DNA of 53,556 nucleotides from a bacterium (GCA_026394195.1 JAPKYS010000039.1:1-53556), one strand, 5' to 3'. Positions 23,605 through 33,187 are shown, counted from the first letter of the stretch. Notes: generated from the sequence alone by a model not told the origin. A program made the numbers and translations.

Positions 23605-25596
23605 ATGAAAAACTTTACTGTGGTCTCGATCATGATTATCAGCCTGCTTGTGTTCTCTGCTGGACTGGGCCAGGCTCAGGTTTGGGAGGAGTGGGTATCG
23701 ACCTATAATGGTCCTGCAAGCGGCAGCGATGCGGCGAATTGTCTGACTCTGGACGGAGATGGCGGCATTTACGTCTCTGGTTCAAGCGAAGGCGGAGCGA
23801 GCACCTCTGATATCGCCACGATCATGTACAGCCCCACCGGCGCTGAGTATTGGGTGGACCGTTACGACGGCACAGCGCACGGCCCGGATGCCCCTCATGC
23901 CATTATCGTCGATGAGATGGTTTACGGCGATGACTACCGTTATGTCTATGTGACTGGTTACAGCACCGGCAACCAGAAGGACTGCATTACCCTGAAATAT
24001 AATTCTTCAGGCGAGCGACTCTGGGCGCTGCGCTATGACGGGGGAGACCATTTGGACGATGAAGCCAACGCTATGGCTCGGGGAGGCGCCGGAACCATCT
24101 GCATCGCGGGTTACAGCACCTCAGTTCAGAGCGGGCGAGACTTCGTAACCATCAAATATAGTCAGCCGGGAGTTCAACTTTGGGCTGCTCAGTACAACGG
24201 CAGCAGCAATGGCGATGATGAAGCGACCTGTATCGGCACGGATGGCGCAGGGAACGTCTATGTGGGAGGAAAAAGCGACCGAGACCCGGACCCAGGTGTG
24301 ACCAATTTCGACCTCGTCGTCGTTAAATATAATTCATCCGGAACGCAGCAGTGGGAAACGCGCTATAACGGCGCTTTCGACTCCGAGGATAAAGCCACGG
24401 CGATGGTCGTCGATTTCGACGGAAACGTCTGGGTGACCGGAACGACCTTCGCCAGTTCAACCGGACCGGATTTCATCACCATCAAATATAATACTGCCGG
24501 CATCGAGCAATGGCAGCAAATTTACGATGGCGGCGGAGACGATGAAGCCGCAGCTATCGCCAAAGACGTCGTCGGGAACGTTTATGTTGCAGGTGAAAGC
24601 CAACGTCCCGGCACCGATACTGATTTTGTGACGATCATGTATAATTACGATGGTGTCCAGCACTGGGTTGCTTACTACGATTATTCAGGAAATTGGGACT
24701 CGGCAAACTCAATTGCCGTTGATGCCAATCAGGGCATCTACGTAACCGGCGCCAGTGAAGGTACCACGGTAGATTATGCCACCGTCAAATACAATTCTTC
24801 CGGCGTCGAGCAATGGGCGGTACGATTCGATGGCGCCGGCCATGGTTCCGATTTGGCGGCTGTCGTCAAGCTGGCGGGCAATGGGCAGCTCTTTGTCACC
24901 GGCAGTTCCGAAGGAGTCGGCACAAGTTCCGATTACTGCACGATCAAATATGCCGAAACCGGCCCGCCTACTCCGGTGCAGTTGTCAACCTTCAGTGGGC
25001 AGGCAATTGATCATTCCGTCGAATTGGTCTGGCAGACAGCCTCGGAAATCGACTGTTACGGTTGGAAAGTCGAGCGGCGGCTGCAGGAAAATCCCTATCT
25101 GGACGTCAGCGAACTCATTCCCGGTCATGGCACCACCCCCGAACCGCAGGAATACTCCTTCCGGGACGAAACTGCGCAGGCTGGCGAAATCTATACCTAC
25201 CGCCTCGAACAGATCGATCTCAACGGCAACACTACCTTTTCAGAGCCCATCACAGTGACGGTCGATGTCCAACCGACGGAATTCGTCTTCCGCGGCATTT
25301 ATCCCAACCCCTTCAACCCCACCGCCACCATCCGCTTCGATCTGCAGCAAGCATCGTGGATGACATTGGAGGTGTTCGACGTCGATGGACGCTGCGTAGG
25401 GGCGCATGGCATGCGCCCGATTGTCGGCGGCGTTGGTTCTCAGGGCGCACTCCGTGCGCCCCTACAAGAGACCTGGTTCCCCGCTGGCACTCACACCATC
25501 CTTTTCGATGGTTCCGACCTGCCCTCGGGCCTTTACTTCGCGCGTCTGACAACAGGGAATTGGTCAGCAATGCAGAAGCTGGTCCTACTGAAATAG
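23605..25596 (+). CDS. Secreted SBBP-like beta-propeller protein with T9SS-type domain
   Basis: 663 residues. A signal peptide (MKNFTVVSIMIISLLVFSAGLGQAQ) precedes about eight to nine repeats of 45-50 residues. Each contains DGxGNVYVxGxS...DFVTIKYNSSGxxQW, matching seven-bladed beta-propeller (SBBP) repeats. A linker typical of the family (PVQLSTFSGQAIDHSVELVWQTASEIDCYGWKVER) follows, then a fibronectin-like segment and a sorting domain. The loop after FDVDGRCV holds a 70-bp palindromic insertion. It is predicted to be surface-attached; no catalytic residue is recognised. Confidence 0.88.
   Translation: MKNFTVVSIMIISLLVFSAGLGQAQVWEEWVSTYNGPASGSDAANCLTLDGDGGIYVSGSSEGGASTSDIATIMYSPTGAEYWVDRYDGTAHGPDAPHAIIVDEMVYGDDYRYVYVTGYSTGNQKDCITLKYNSSGERLWALRYDGGDHLDDEANAMARGGAGTICIAGYSTSVQSGRDFVTIKYSQPGVQLWAAQYNGSSNGDDEATCIGTDGAGNVYVGGKSDRDPDPGVTNFDLVVVKYNSSGTQQWETRYNGAFDSEDKATAMVVDFDGNVWVTGTTFASSTGPDFITIKYNTAGIEQWQQIYDGGGDDEAAAIAKDVVGNVYVAGESQRPGTDTDFVTIMYNYDGVQHWVAYYDYSGNWDSANSIAVDANQGIYVTGASEGTTVDYATVKYNSSGVEQWAVRFDGAGHGSDLAAVVKLAGNGQLFVTGSSEGVGTSSDYCTIKYAETGPPTPVQLSTFSGQAIDHSVELVWQTASEIDCYGWKVERRLQENPYLDVSELIPGHGTTPEPQEYSFRDETAQAGEIYTYRLEQIDLNGNTTFSEPITVTVDVQPTEFVFRGIYPNPFNPTATIRFDLQQASWMTLEVFDVDGRCVGAHGMRPIVGGVGSQGALRAPLQETWFPAGTHTILFDGSDLPSGLYFARLTTGNWSAMQKLVLLK
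25396..25465 (+). repeat. Palindromic element inserted in frame in the sorting domain
   Basis: Left hairpin GGCGCATGGCATGCGCC, linker TTGTCGGCGGCGTTGGTTCT, right hairpin GGGCGCACTCCGTGCGCCC, outer arms GTAGGGG/CCCCTAC. Nearly identical to the remnant copy at 28596-28665. Confidence 0.9.
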
Positions 25597-25782
25597 TCAT
25601 CAGTTCGCGTTGTAAAGGATAATTTCCACCGAAGGAGTCGGCACTTTCACTGTTTGCCTCAAACTGCATTGTGCTAACACTCATATTATCAATATATTAT
25701 AAATTACTTCAAAATCGTCAATGTTCGCAATAATTGTTGACAATCTTATAAGATATTAATATATATTGAGTTATAAATTCGC

Positions 25783-25846
25783 CTTATTAAAGAATTCTTT
25801 AACGGGAAAATTCTTATTAAAGAAAATGCTTGATTTCTTTAATAAG
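25783..25846. promoter_or_regulatory. Triple CTTATTAAAGAA site cluster upstream of the M48 peptidase
   Basis: CTTATTAAAGAA occurs at 25783 and 25813 on the plus strand and again in reverse complement at 25835-25846. The last two form a 13-bp hairpin with an 8-nt loop, and the first is part of a 16-bp palindrome, TTAAAGAATTCTTTAA (25787-25802). The rest of this 307-bp gap is AT-rich and holds no gene. Likely an operator array or attenuator for the peptidase gene. Confidence 0.55.
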
Positions 25847-25903
25847 GAATGCTATCATTTAACAATTTAAGAACTTTGCGGATACCTTTACGGAGGTTCA
25901 CCC

Positions 25904-26716
25904 ATGAAATTCACACACGTTTCGACCATAATCATCACGCTCCTGGCTCTGCTGATCGGCTGCGCCACAGTACCGCTCACCGGAAGGCAGCAATTGACGT
26001 TAATCCCTCAATCCGAGCTGCTCGGCATGAGCTTCGACCAGTATCACCAGTTGATCACCGAATCCAAGCTCTCCACCAATCAGGATCAGATCGCTCTGGT
26101 GCGAAAGGTCGGGCGCAACATCGCCGGAGCCGCCAACCAGTTCATGAAGGAAAACGGTATGCAGTCCCAGGCGAGTTCCTACAAGTGGGAGTTCAACCTG
26201 ATCCAGGAAGATTCCACCGTCAACGCCTTCTGCATGCCCGGAGGCAAAGTGGCGGTCTACACCGGCATCCTGCCTCTGACGCAGGACGAAACCGGATTGG
26301 CGGTGGTGGTCGGGCACGAAGTTGCTCACGCCATGGCGAACCACGGCGGCGAACGCATGAGCCAGGGCTTGATCCAGCAATTGGGCGGCATGACCCTGCA
26401 GGCAGCTCTGTCGAAAAAACCAGAAACGACCCAGGCGTTAGCCATGCTGGCTTACGGCGTGGGTTCGCAGGTGGGAGTGCTCCTCCCTTACAGCCGCCTG
26501 CACGAATCCGAAGCCGACCACATCGGCTTGATCCTGATGGCGCGAGCGGGCTACGACCCCCGCCAAGCTGTCCCCTTCTGGGAACGCATGGCGTCCATGG
26601 GCGGAGCCAAACCCCCGGAACTCCTCTCCACCCACCCCGCCGACCAGCGCCGCATCGCCGACATCCAGAAAGAGATCCCCGAAGCGCTGCAGTACTATCA
26701 GCCGGGGGGGAAATAG
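25904..26716 (+). CDS. M48 family zinc metallopeptidase, lipoprotein
   Basis: 270 residues with GGAGG 9 bp before the ATG. The lipobox LIGC places the acylated Cys at residue 20, so it is a membrane-anchored periplasmic protein. The zinc motif HEVAH (138-142) lies in VVVGHEVAHAMANHGGERM. The third ligand region is HESEADHIGLILMARAGYDP, and there is a final STHPADQRRIADI. This matches the LoiP/YcaL/BepA-type group that degrades misfolded outer-membrane proteins. It ends 12 bp before the next gene, but base composition changes sharply there. Confidence 0.92.
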   Translation: MKFTHVSTIIITLLALLIGCATVPLTGRQQLTLIPQSELLGMSFDQYHQLITESKLSTNQDQIALVRKVGRNIAGAANQFMKENGMQSQASSYKWEFNLIQEDSTVNAFCMPGGKVAVYTGILPLTQDETGLAVVVGHEVAHAMANHGGERMSQGLIQQLGGMTLQAALSKKPETTQALAMLAYGVGSQVGVLLPYSRLHESEADHIGLILMARAGYDPRQAVPFWERMASMGGAKPPELLSTHPADQRRIADIQKEIPEALQYYQPGGK

Positions 26717-26728
26717 GGATAGCATTCG

Positions 26729-28456
26729 ATGAAAATACCAAGTAACGAAGAAATACTTGAGCTACTTGATTGTCTAGATCAGGGACAGACTGCTGATGAT
26801 CTTGAATCAGAAGTCTTAGATTTTAAACCTTGGTCAGGTAATAAAACAAGTCGACAGGAAGCCACCGAATACTCTGTTTGTTTTTCAAACACTGAAGGTG
26901 GTGTTGTGGTTTTTGGTGTAAAAGACAGAGTAGTAACCCGAAGCAAAGCTATTGAAGGGGTCAAAGATGTAAATTTCGATGATTGGAAAACGCAAATTTA
27001 CCAATCTACTCAACCTAATATTACTGTCTGTATCGAGGAATTGAAAGTTCCGGAGGGAACGGGGAAAATATTAGTAGTGCGAATACCCAAAGGAACAAAT
27101 CCACCTTATGGTACAATGAGTGGAATCTACAAACGTAGAGTCGGAAAAAGCTGTATGGCGATATCCCCCACTGATCTTATGAATATACAAGTCAGTAGTG
27201 GTGCAATTGACTGGAGTGGGTCTCCTGCTACTGGCGCGGATTTTTCGGTTTTAAATGCAATTGAAATTCAACGAGCTCGAAATATACTGTTCAGTAAACG
27301 CCCTGAATCTGGATTGCTTCAATTAGATGATCGCACATTTTTAATCGGATTGGGGGCAATTCGAAATGGAAAGGTGACGAACACGGGATTATTATTTTTC
27401 GGGAATCAAGAAATTTTAGCAACTCTGTATCCTCAACATCAGATTCATTATGTTTACCAGACTTCTGAAACCGATGTGGCTCGAAACGAATCCCGTAAGT
27501 CCACTCTACTTACCATACTGGAGTTCATCGAGCAGGTATTTTTAAGTCCAGTTAATCCTGAATATGAAGTAACTCTCGGATTATTCAAATTGAGAATTCC
27601 ATCATACCCAATTGAAGTTGTTAGAGAAGCTGTTTTAAACGCAATCACACACCGAGATTACCTTAATCCAAATGAAATCTTAATTCGCCATACAAATAAG
27701 GAACTTGTGATTACAAGTCCAGGAGGCTTTTTAGGTGGAATAACTCCTCAAAACATCCTAAGACATGAGCCTATCAGCCGAAATAGAACATTAGCTGAAG
27801 CTTTTGAAAAACTTGGCTTAGTGGAGAGAGCTGGGATTGGGCTAAGACGAATTTTTACAAATTTGCTCTCCTATGGTAAAAGAATACCTATCTGGGAAAC
27901 AGATGGAACTCAAGTCACCCTCAGAATCGCTAATGGAACCTACGATGAGCGGATGGCAAAATTAGTCAGTAAATGGAAAGAACAAAGCCATGAAATCGAA
28001 CTTGATACATTACTGTTACTAAATTATCTGAAAGTAAATACGTTTATTTTTGCTTCCACCGCCTCTGAACTTCTTCAATTACATCAAGATCAAGTTCGCT
28101 CGATACTCGACCAACTTTCACTACCTGCAGTCGGGATTTTAGAAAAAAGAGGTAAAACCAAAGCTGCAACATACTACCTTTCAAAAGCAATCGCCGTTGA
28201 CCTGCTAGGAAAATCTGCTTATTCAATGATCCGTGGAATCGCACCTAGTAGATACCTTGAAATGATAAAGCAATATCTCTCCGATCATGACTATATCAAA
28301 CCTCGTGAGTGCAGAGAATTGTTAGGTCTTGGTGAATCACAATCTGCGCGGGTAGAGACATCTAAATTATTGAGGATATGGGCTAACAAAGACGGTTTCC
28401 TTTCAGTCGAAGGAAAAGGGCCAAGCAGAAAATACTACTTACGACAACTAAAATAA
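26729..28456 (+). CDS. AlbA_2/Schlafen-type ATP-binding transcriptional regulator
   Basis: 575 residues, intact. The N-terminal AlbA_2 domain reads LESEVLDFKPW..., then SVCFSNTEGGVVVFGVKDR and YGTMSGIYKRRVGKSC. A HATPase_c_4 domain follows (VVREAVLNAITHRDYL, VITSPGGFLGGI, RAGIGLRRIF), then a C-terminal winged-helix region (STASELLQLHQDQVRSIL). Such proteins are DNA- or RNA-binding regulators, often in accessory islands. The gene is AT-rich relative to its neighbours, consistent with acquisition. It follows the M48 gene closely but need not be co-regulated. Confidence 0.87.
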   Translation: MKIPSNEEILELLDCLDQGQTADDLESEVLDFKPWSGNKTSRQEATEYSVCFSNTEGGVVVFGVKDRVVTRSKAIEGVKDVNFDDWKTQIYQSTQPNITVCIEELKVPEGTGKILVVRIPKGTNPPYGTMSGIYKRRVGKSCMAISPTDLMNIQVSSGAIDWSGSPATGADFSVLNAIEIQRARNILFSKRPESGLLQLDDRTFLIGLGAIRNGKVTNTGLLFFGNQEILATLYPQHQIHYVYQTSETDVARNESRKSTLLTILEFIEQVFLSPVNPEYEVTLGLFKLRIPSYPIEVVREAVLNAITHRDYLNPNEILIRHTNKELVITSPGGFLGGITPQNILRHEPISRNRTLAEAFEKLGLVERAGIGLRRIFTNLLSYGKRIPIWETDGTQVTLRIANGTYDERMAKLVSKWKEQSHEIELDTLLLLNYLKVNTFIFASTASELLQLHQDQVRSILDQLSLPAVGILEKRGKTKAATYYLSKAIAVDLLGKSAYSMIRGIAPSRYLEMIKQYLSDHDYIKPRECRELLGLGESQSARVETSKLLRIWANKDGFLSVEGKGPSRKYYLRQLK

Positions 28457-28595
28457 ATTTAAATATAAAATCAGAAAACCATAAAATCAGAATGTCAAAC
28501 TTAATGATTATCTTAATAAAATACAATATCCTAAGTAGCAACTTTAATATTAGCAAAATATAAATAAATAGCGAGATTTAATCCCTTGCCGCATT

Positions 28596-28665
28596 GCAGG
28601 GGCGCATGGCATGCGCCCGTCGGGAGGCGGCGTTGGTTCTCAGGGCGCACTCCGTGCGCTTCTAC
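28596..28665 (+). repeat. Palindromic element at the edge of a gene remnant
   Basis: The same two-hairpin element as 25396-25465, with a few changes (GCTTCTAC for GCCCCTAC at the 3' arm). Confidence 0.85.
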
Positions 28666-28796
28666 AAGAGACGTGGTATGAAGCCGGAACCCACACCATC
28701 CCCTTCGACGGTTCGGGGCTGCCCTCCGGTATCTACTTCGCCCGGTTGACGGCAGGGGAGTATTCAGCAATGTAAAAATTAGTGCTGCTGAAGTAG
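28596..28796 (+). pseudogene. Remnant of a T9SS-type sorting domain with palindromic insertion
   Basis: One frame reads GAHGMRPSGGGVGSQGALRA, then LQETWYEAGTHTIPFDG, LPSGIYFARLTAGEYSAM, a TAA in place of Gln, and KLVLLK stop. The upstream part of the gene is gone; the sequence begins at the palindromic element itself. Gene loss with a breakpoint at or near the repeat is the simplest reading. The 140 bp before it are AT-rich and empty. Confidence 0.85.
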
Positions 28797-28836
28797 CGGA
28801 TGGCTTTTTGCTAACAAACAATTAAATCGATTATTC

Positions 28837-28865
28837 TTGACTCTGGAATAAAATTTGGGTAATTT
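28837..28865 (+). promoter_or_regulatory. Weak promoter upstream of the beta-helix protein
   Basis: TTGACT (28837-28842), 17-bp spacer, TAATTT (28860-28865). The coding start is 222 bp further on; no clear element fills the leader. Confidence 0.5.
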
Positions 28866-29087
28866 GAAATGAGAATCGGCGAAACAACAAATTTAAAATA
28901 GGAACAAACCGTTGAACTGGTAACAGGATCGGGTTGACCTTGCGGTGTTGAGGGAGGTCATCATGGTGGAGAGAACGTAACAATGCCTTTGAAGTCGCTA
29001 TCGAAGTCAGCTTATCAAGCTGATTTTTATGGCGCTTTTCTGTCTCAATGCATAAGATCCGATAAACAATCAACCAAGGGGATCAAC

Positions 29088-31367
29088 ATGAAATGCTTAC
29101 TGCTTTTCGCCTTACTACTGTCCGTTCTGATAAACGTGACAATCGCTGGCGCAGATTCAACCTGGGTCTCTGGAACCATAGCCGGACAAACTTGGACAGT
29201 CGCTAATTCACCCTACTGCGTGGGCGGCAGCATCAACGTGGCTTACCTGATCATACAACCCGGAGTGCGGGTGGTTTTCTTTGGTAACTACGATTTCCGG
29301 GTCACGGGCGCTCTGGTTGCAGTCGGCACACGAGAAGATTCTATCATTTTCACCAAAGCAGCTTCGAATGTGCCTCGCTGGGCGGGTATCTGGTTGGACC
29401 ATACACCGGCAGGAACCGAGATCGCTTACTGCCGAATTGATTCCGCCAATCACGGCTTGACTAGTGATAACGCCACTAACCCGGTGGTGAGAAACACCAC
29501 TATAAGGGATAATTACATAATCGCTCAAACCGTGACAAGTGCAACTGGCGGCGGAATCAATGTATCGGGCTCACTGACTCTATCCCAGTGCCGTATCGAA
29601 GGGAATACCGCTCATGCTAACTTTCTCATGGGTAACATCAGTGTCCTCGGAGGCGGTATCCATGTCTTCGCCAACGGCAACCTGACGCTTAACAACTGCA
29701 TCGTTAAAAACAACCATTCCCTCGCTCAACCTTCTACGGCCGGATTCAACGCAAGTGCCTGCGGTGGTGGGATTTCCTTCCTTTCCAATGGACAGCTCGT
29801 ACTGAACCACACCATGGTGGATAGCAACCACGTGACGGTCCTGGCCGGTAACACTCGTTACACCCAGGGCGGAGGCATCTATCAGAGCGGCGGCACGGCT
29901 ACCCTGACCAATTCCATCGTTTCCAATAATTATGCCAGCGGCGGCAGCAACGAGGGCGGCGGCATTTACAAGCTCGCTTCCCCATCTGCGCTTTATTTGC
30001 ATAACACAACGGTGGCTTATAACTCCAATGACGGCATTAAAAATACCGCAGGAAATCTGGGAATAGAAAATTCTATTGTCTACTTGAATCTCCCCGTGCA
30101 GATCTCAGGATCTGCTACCGTGATGTACAGTGACATTCAGGGCGGTTGGACCGGCACAGGAAATATCAACGTGTACCCAGAATTCTTCAGCCCCGACAGT
30201 CTACACATCGAATATGATTCACCCTGCGTAGACATGGGAGATCCAATTGTCTACAGTAATGATCCGCCAAATCCGCTTGATCCAGAAACTGCAGTATGGC
30301 CAGCTTGGGGTGGGGTGCGAAATGATATGGGCGCTCATGGAGGTCCGTTTGCGGTGGGGTGGTGGCAAGGAGCAGATATCGCTGTTTCGCCTGCAACGCT
30401 TGAATTTGACTCCTGTCGAGTAGGAGAGTCAATGGAGTTGACTCTGACCATTTCAAATCCCGGTACGGTGAATTTGATATTGCTTGACTTAGAAACCACC
30501 AACGCATGCTTCACCACGGATTTTAATCCCACCTTCAATCTCCTCACACCTGGCGGTAGTGCTCCGCTCCACGTAACCTTTACTCCGGATATTGCTACTA
30601 CCTTCCAGGATTCTCTGGTCATCAGCAGCAGTATAGACACAATATACGTGCCCATTTCCGGTCAGGGCTACCTTCTGCCTTCCTTGTCGATCATCTCGTC
30701 GCCGATTAATCCCCCCATCCAAATCCCCCGGTCAGGCGGAAGTTTCCAGTACAATTTAAACGTCCATAATAACACCCTCACTCCGCAGACATTTTCAGTC
30801 TGGAATAAAGTAAGGGACACAGCCAACACCTATACAATGGTTTTCGGACCCATCACCCGGACTTTGCCGGGCAATGCGAATCCCACACGCACCCTGACCC
30901 AGACCATCGCGGGGAACATCAGTTCAGGAATGTTGTACTTCATCAGTTACGTAGGAACCTATCCAAATAGCATTCTGGACTCAAGCTATTTCACGATCAC
31001 GAAACTCGCAGTCACGGATGACAGCCCCTGGATAGCAGAATCAAACAGCTACGGGGATTTGTTTTATGATTACGCCAATGATCAAGAAACCGTTATACCA
31101 CATAACTCTTCTCTCGTCCTTGAAACATCCCCCAACCCCTTCAATCCTTCGACTGAGTTGCGTTACGAACTGGTCGAAGCAACTCAGGTTCGGTTAACTA
31201 TCTGGGATACGATCGGTAGATTGGTAGGTACCCTGATAAATGAGAGGCAGGATATCGGATCGCATTCTATATCCTTCGATGGCTCCGGTCTCCCTTCCGG
31301 CGTCTACATTGCCCGGTTGACCGCAGGGGACTGGTCAGCGACTCAGAAGCTGGTGCTGCTGAAATAG
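29088..31367 (+). CDS. Secreted right-handed beta-helix protein with ASH-like, Ig-like and T9SS-type domains
   Basis: 759 residues. The ATG at 29088 follows AAGGGGATCAAC and begins a signal peptide (MKCLLLFALLLSVLINVTIAGA). Residues about 25-390 form a parallel beta-helix with GGGINVSGSLTLSQCRI, GGGIHVFANGNLTLNNCIV and GGGIYQSGGTATLTNSIV rungs. An ASH/choice-of-anchor-D domain follows (DIAVSPATLEFDSCRVGES...), then the shared Ig-like linker (PPIQIPRSGGSFQYN...YVGTYPNSILDSSYFTI) and an intact sorting domain without the palindromic insertion (LVGTLINERQDIGSHSISFDG). It is probably surface-bound, perhaps polysaccharide-binding; no lyase motif is identified. Confidence 0.88.
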   Translation: MKCLLLFALLLSVLINVTIAGADSTWVSGTIAGQTWTVANSPYCVGGSINVAYLIIQPGVRVVFFGNYDFRVTGALVAVGTREDSIIFTKAASNVPRWAGIWLDHTPAGTEIAYCRIDSANHGLTSDNATNPVVRNTTIRDNYIIAQTVTSATGGGINVSGSLTLSQCRIEGNTAHANFLMGNISVLGGGIHVFANGNLTLNNCIVKNNHSLAQPSTAGFNASACGGGISFLSNGQLVLNHTMVDSNHVTVLAGNTRYTQGGGIYQSGGTATLTNSIVSNNYASGGSNEGGGIYKLASPSALYLHNTTVAYNSNDGIKNTAGNLGIENSIVYLNLPVQISGSATVMYSDIQGGWTGTGNINVYPEFFSPDSLHIEYDSPCVDMGDPIVYSNDPPNPLDPETAVWPAWGGVRNDMGAHGGPFAVGWWQGADIAVSPATLEFDSCRVGESMELTLTISNPGTVNLILLDLETTNACFTTDFNPTFNLLTPGGSAPLHVTFTPDIATTFQDSLVISSSIDTIYVPISGQGYLLPSLSIISSPINPPIQIPRSGGSFQYNLNVHNNTLTPQTFSVWNKVRDTANTYTMVFGPITRTLPGNANPTRTLTQTIAGNISSGMLYFISYVGTYPNSILDSSYFTITKLAVTDDSPWIAESNSYGDLFYDYANDQETVIPHNSSLVLETSPNPFNPSTELRYELVEATQVRLTIWDTIGRLVGTLINERQDIGSHSISFDGSGLPSGVYIARLTAGDWSATQKLVLLK

Positions 31368-31390
31368 AATTACAGAATTCGGAATTCAGG

Positions 31391-31413
31391 AAAGGCGCAC
31401 ACAGTGCGCCTTT
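31391..31413. terminator. Hairpin AAAGGCGCAC/GTGCGCCTTT
   Basis: A 10-bp stem with loop ACA after the beta-helix gene, preceded by GAATTC-type repeats. It belongs to the palindromic family and probably assists termination. Confidence 0.65.
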
Positions 31414-31587
31414 CTCGTTAATGCTACGCAAAATTCTCAGATTTTACTTGATTTATAGACGTAGGCTGTCTAAATTCTTTAGCCTCTACGACCTGCGTCA
31501 ATGCTGCTTCCGTGCACTACTTTTAGCCACCCGCACAATTCAATGGAATTTTAAACTGATCGTTCGATATAGAAAAATGGAGGTACT

Positions 31588-33087
31588 ATGAGAACGGTTC
31601 TTACCACTCTATTTGGCGTCCTGATTCTGCTCGTTGCAACTGCAACCTTGATATTCGCCGCGGAAGGCGATACCCTCTGGACCAGGTATTATGGCGGTGA
31701 ATGGTACGAAATGGCTTTCGCACTCTGCCCCACCAATGACGGCGGCTGCGTGCTGGGCGGGTACACGCAGTATGATTATGCGGGTCCGCAGAATATGTAT
31801 GCAGTCCGGGTCGATGGCTCTGGAGATACCCTCTGGACGGGGGAATACGGCAGCAATATGTACGAGAAAGCCTACGGGATGTGCCCGGCAGCCGATGGAG
31901 GTTATCTGTTGACGGGGCATACCAACGAGTTCACGGTCTGGTCGGACGTGGACCTGGTGAAAATCAACGCTAACGGCGCGGCGGAATGGTCTCATCATTA
32001 TGGCGGTGATATGTATGAAACCGCCTACTCCATCTGCCCCGCCGGTGACGGCTACCTGTTAGCTGGAGAAACAGGCTCGTTCACAACGGGTGGACTCCAC
32101 CTGGTCAGAATAAACTCTGTGGGCGGTGAGCTATGGTCTTATGGCTACGGCGGTGACGTCGCTCAGGCTAACTGTGTTATTCCCGCCGAATCCGGCGGCT
32201 TTTTGGCGGTGGGGTATACCGAGAGATATGGGACTTACAACTTGGACGTCTATCTGTTAAAGGTCGATGATTCAGGAAATACGCTCTGGAGTTTGATGTT
32301 CGGCGGCGACCAATCCGAGGTTGCTACGTCCGTTTGTCCCTCCGGCGATGGCGGTTTCGTGGTTGCGGGATATACAGCCTCGGAAGGAGCCGGAAGCTGG
32401 GATGGGTATCTTATTAAGGTAAATGACTCGGGAGACACACTCTGGACTAAAACCTACGGTAACTCACTGCAGCAACAATTCAATGCAATCTGCCCCTCAG
32501 GGGATGGTGGTTTCCTGTTGGCAGGGTTTACCGGTTTGGCAAGTTCCACCTACCCCGATATGCTCCTGATAAAAGTTGATGCGCTGGGTAACACCCTCTG
32601 GACTCGCACTTACGGCAATGAGTGGGAAGATGAAGCCCATTCCATCTGTCTTTCCAGTGACGGCGCGATATTGCTCGCGGGACATTCGCAACCAGCTCCC
32701 TTAACCTATTTCGATATGTACCTGGTAAAGATAGACGGATCGGGATCTGCTGTACCACCACAGGACCCGCTTGGACAGCCGACCACCTTTAATTTGTATC
32801 CACCTCATCCCAATCCTTTTAACCCCACAACCACCCTGACCTTCACCCTCCCGCACGCGGCGACCGTGTCGTTGGAGGTCTTCGATATCAACGGACGATG
32901 TGTAGGGGTCGGGCTTGCCCCGACCCGTTTTCAGGGCGCACGCAGTGCGCCCCTACAAGAGACCTGGTACAACGCCGGAACCCACACCATCCCCTTCGAT
33001 GGTTCCGATCTGCCATCGGGCATTTACTTCGCTCGGCTGACGGCAGGGGATTGGTCAGCCGTGCAGAAAATGGTGCTGCTGAAATAG
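31588..33087 (+). CDS. Secreted beta-propeller-like repeat protein with T9SS-type domain
   Basis: 499 residues with GGAGG 4 bp before the ATG. A signal peptide (MRTVLTTLFGVLILLVATATLIFA) precedes seven to eight units of about 50 residues. Each has DTLWTxxYGG...AxxICPxxDGGFLLAGYT and LxKVDxxGN, a repeat common in FCB-group exported proteins and predicted to form a propeller. The sorting domain (PHPNPFNPTTTLTFTLPHAATV...) has a variant palindromic insertion at 32902-32956. No enzyme motif is seen. Confidence 0.88.
   Translation: MRTVLTTLFGVLILLVATATLIFAAEGDTLWTRYYGGEWYEMAFALCPTNDGGCVLGGYTQYDYAGPQNMYAVRVDGSGDTLWTGEYGSNMYEKAYGMCPAADGGYLLTGHTNEFTVWSDVDLVKINANGAAEWSHHYGGDMYETAYSICPAGDGYLLAGETGSFTTGGLHLVRINSVGGELWSYGYGGDVAQANCVIPAESGGFLAVGYTERYGTYNLDVYLLKVDDSGNTLWSLMFGGDQSEVATSVCPSGDGGFVVAGYTASEGAGSWDGYLIKVNDSGDTLWTKTYGNSLQQQFNAICPSGDGGFLLAGFTGLASSTYPDMLLIKVDALGNTLWTRTYGNEWEDEAHSICLSSDGAILLAGHSQPAPLTYFDMYLVKIDGSGSAVPPQDPLGQPTTFNLYPPHPNPFNPTTTLTFTLPHAATVSLEVFDINGRCVGVGLAPTRFQGARSAPLQETWYNAGTHTIPFDGSDLPSGIYFARLTAGDWSAVQKMVLLK
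32902..32956 (+). repeat. Palindromic element with a different left hairpin, in frame
   Basis: Outer GTAGGGG/CCCCTAC arms are as in the other copies. The left hairpin is GGTCGGG-CTTG-CCCGACC instead of GGCGCATGgCATGCGCC, while the right hairpin GGGCGCACGCAGTGCGCCC is retained. Confidence 0.88.
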
Positions 33088-33187
33088 GAATAATGCTTGT
33101 CATTCCGGCTCGTCCGGAATCAGACAAGCAATGAGAGTTCATCGTCAGATTCTGGACGTTGCCAGAATGACGATTAGCAATCAACTT

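Noticed and set aside
28956..28981. Five-codon ORF MVERT with a good ribosome site in the leader of the beta-helix gene
   Set aside because: Too short and lacking any attenuator-like structure; chance occurrence is likely.
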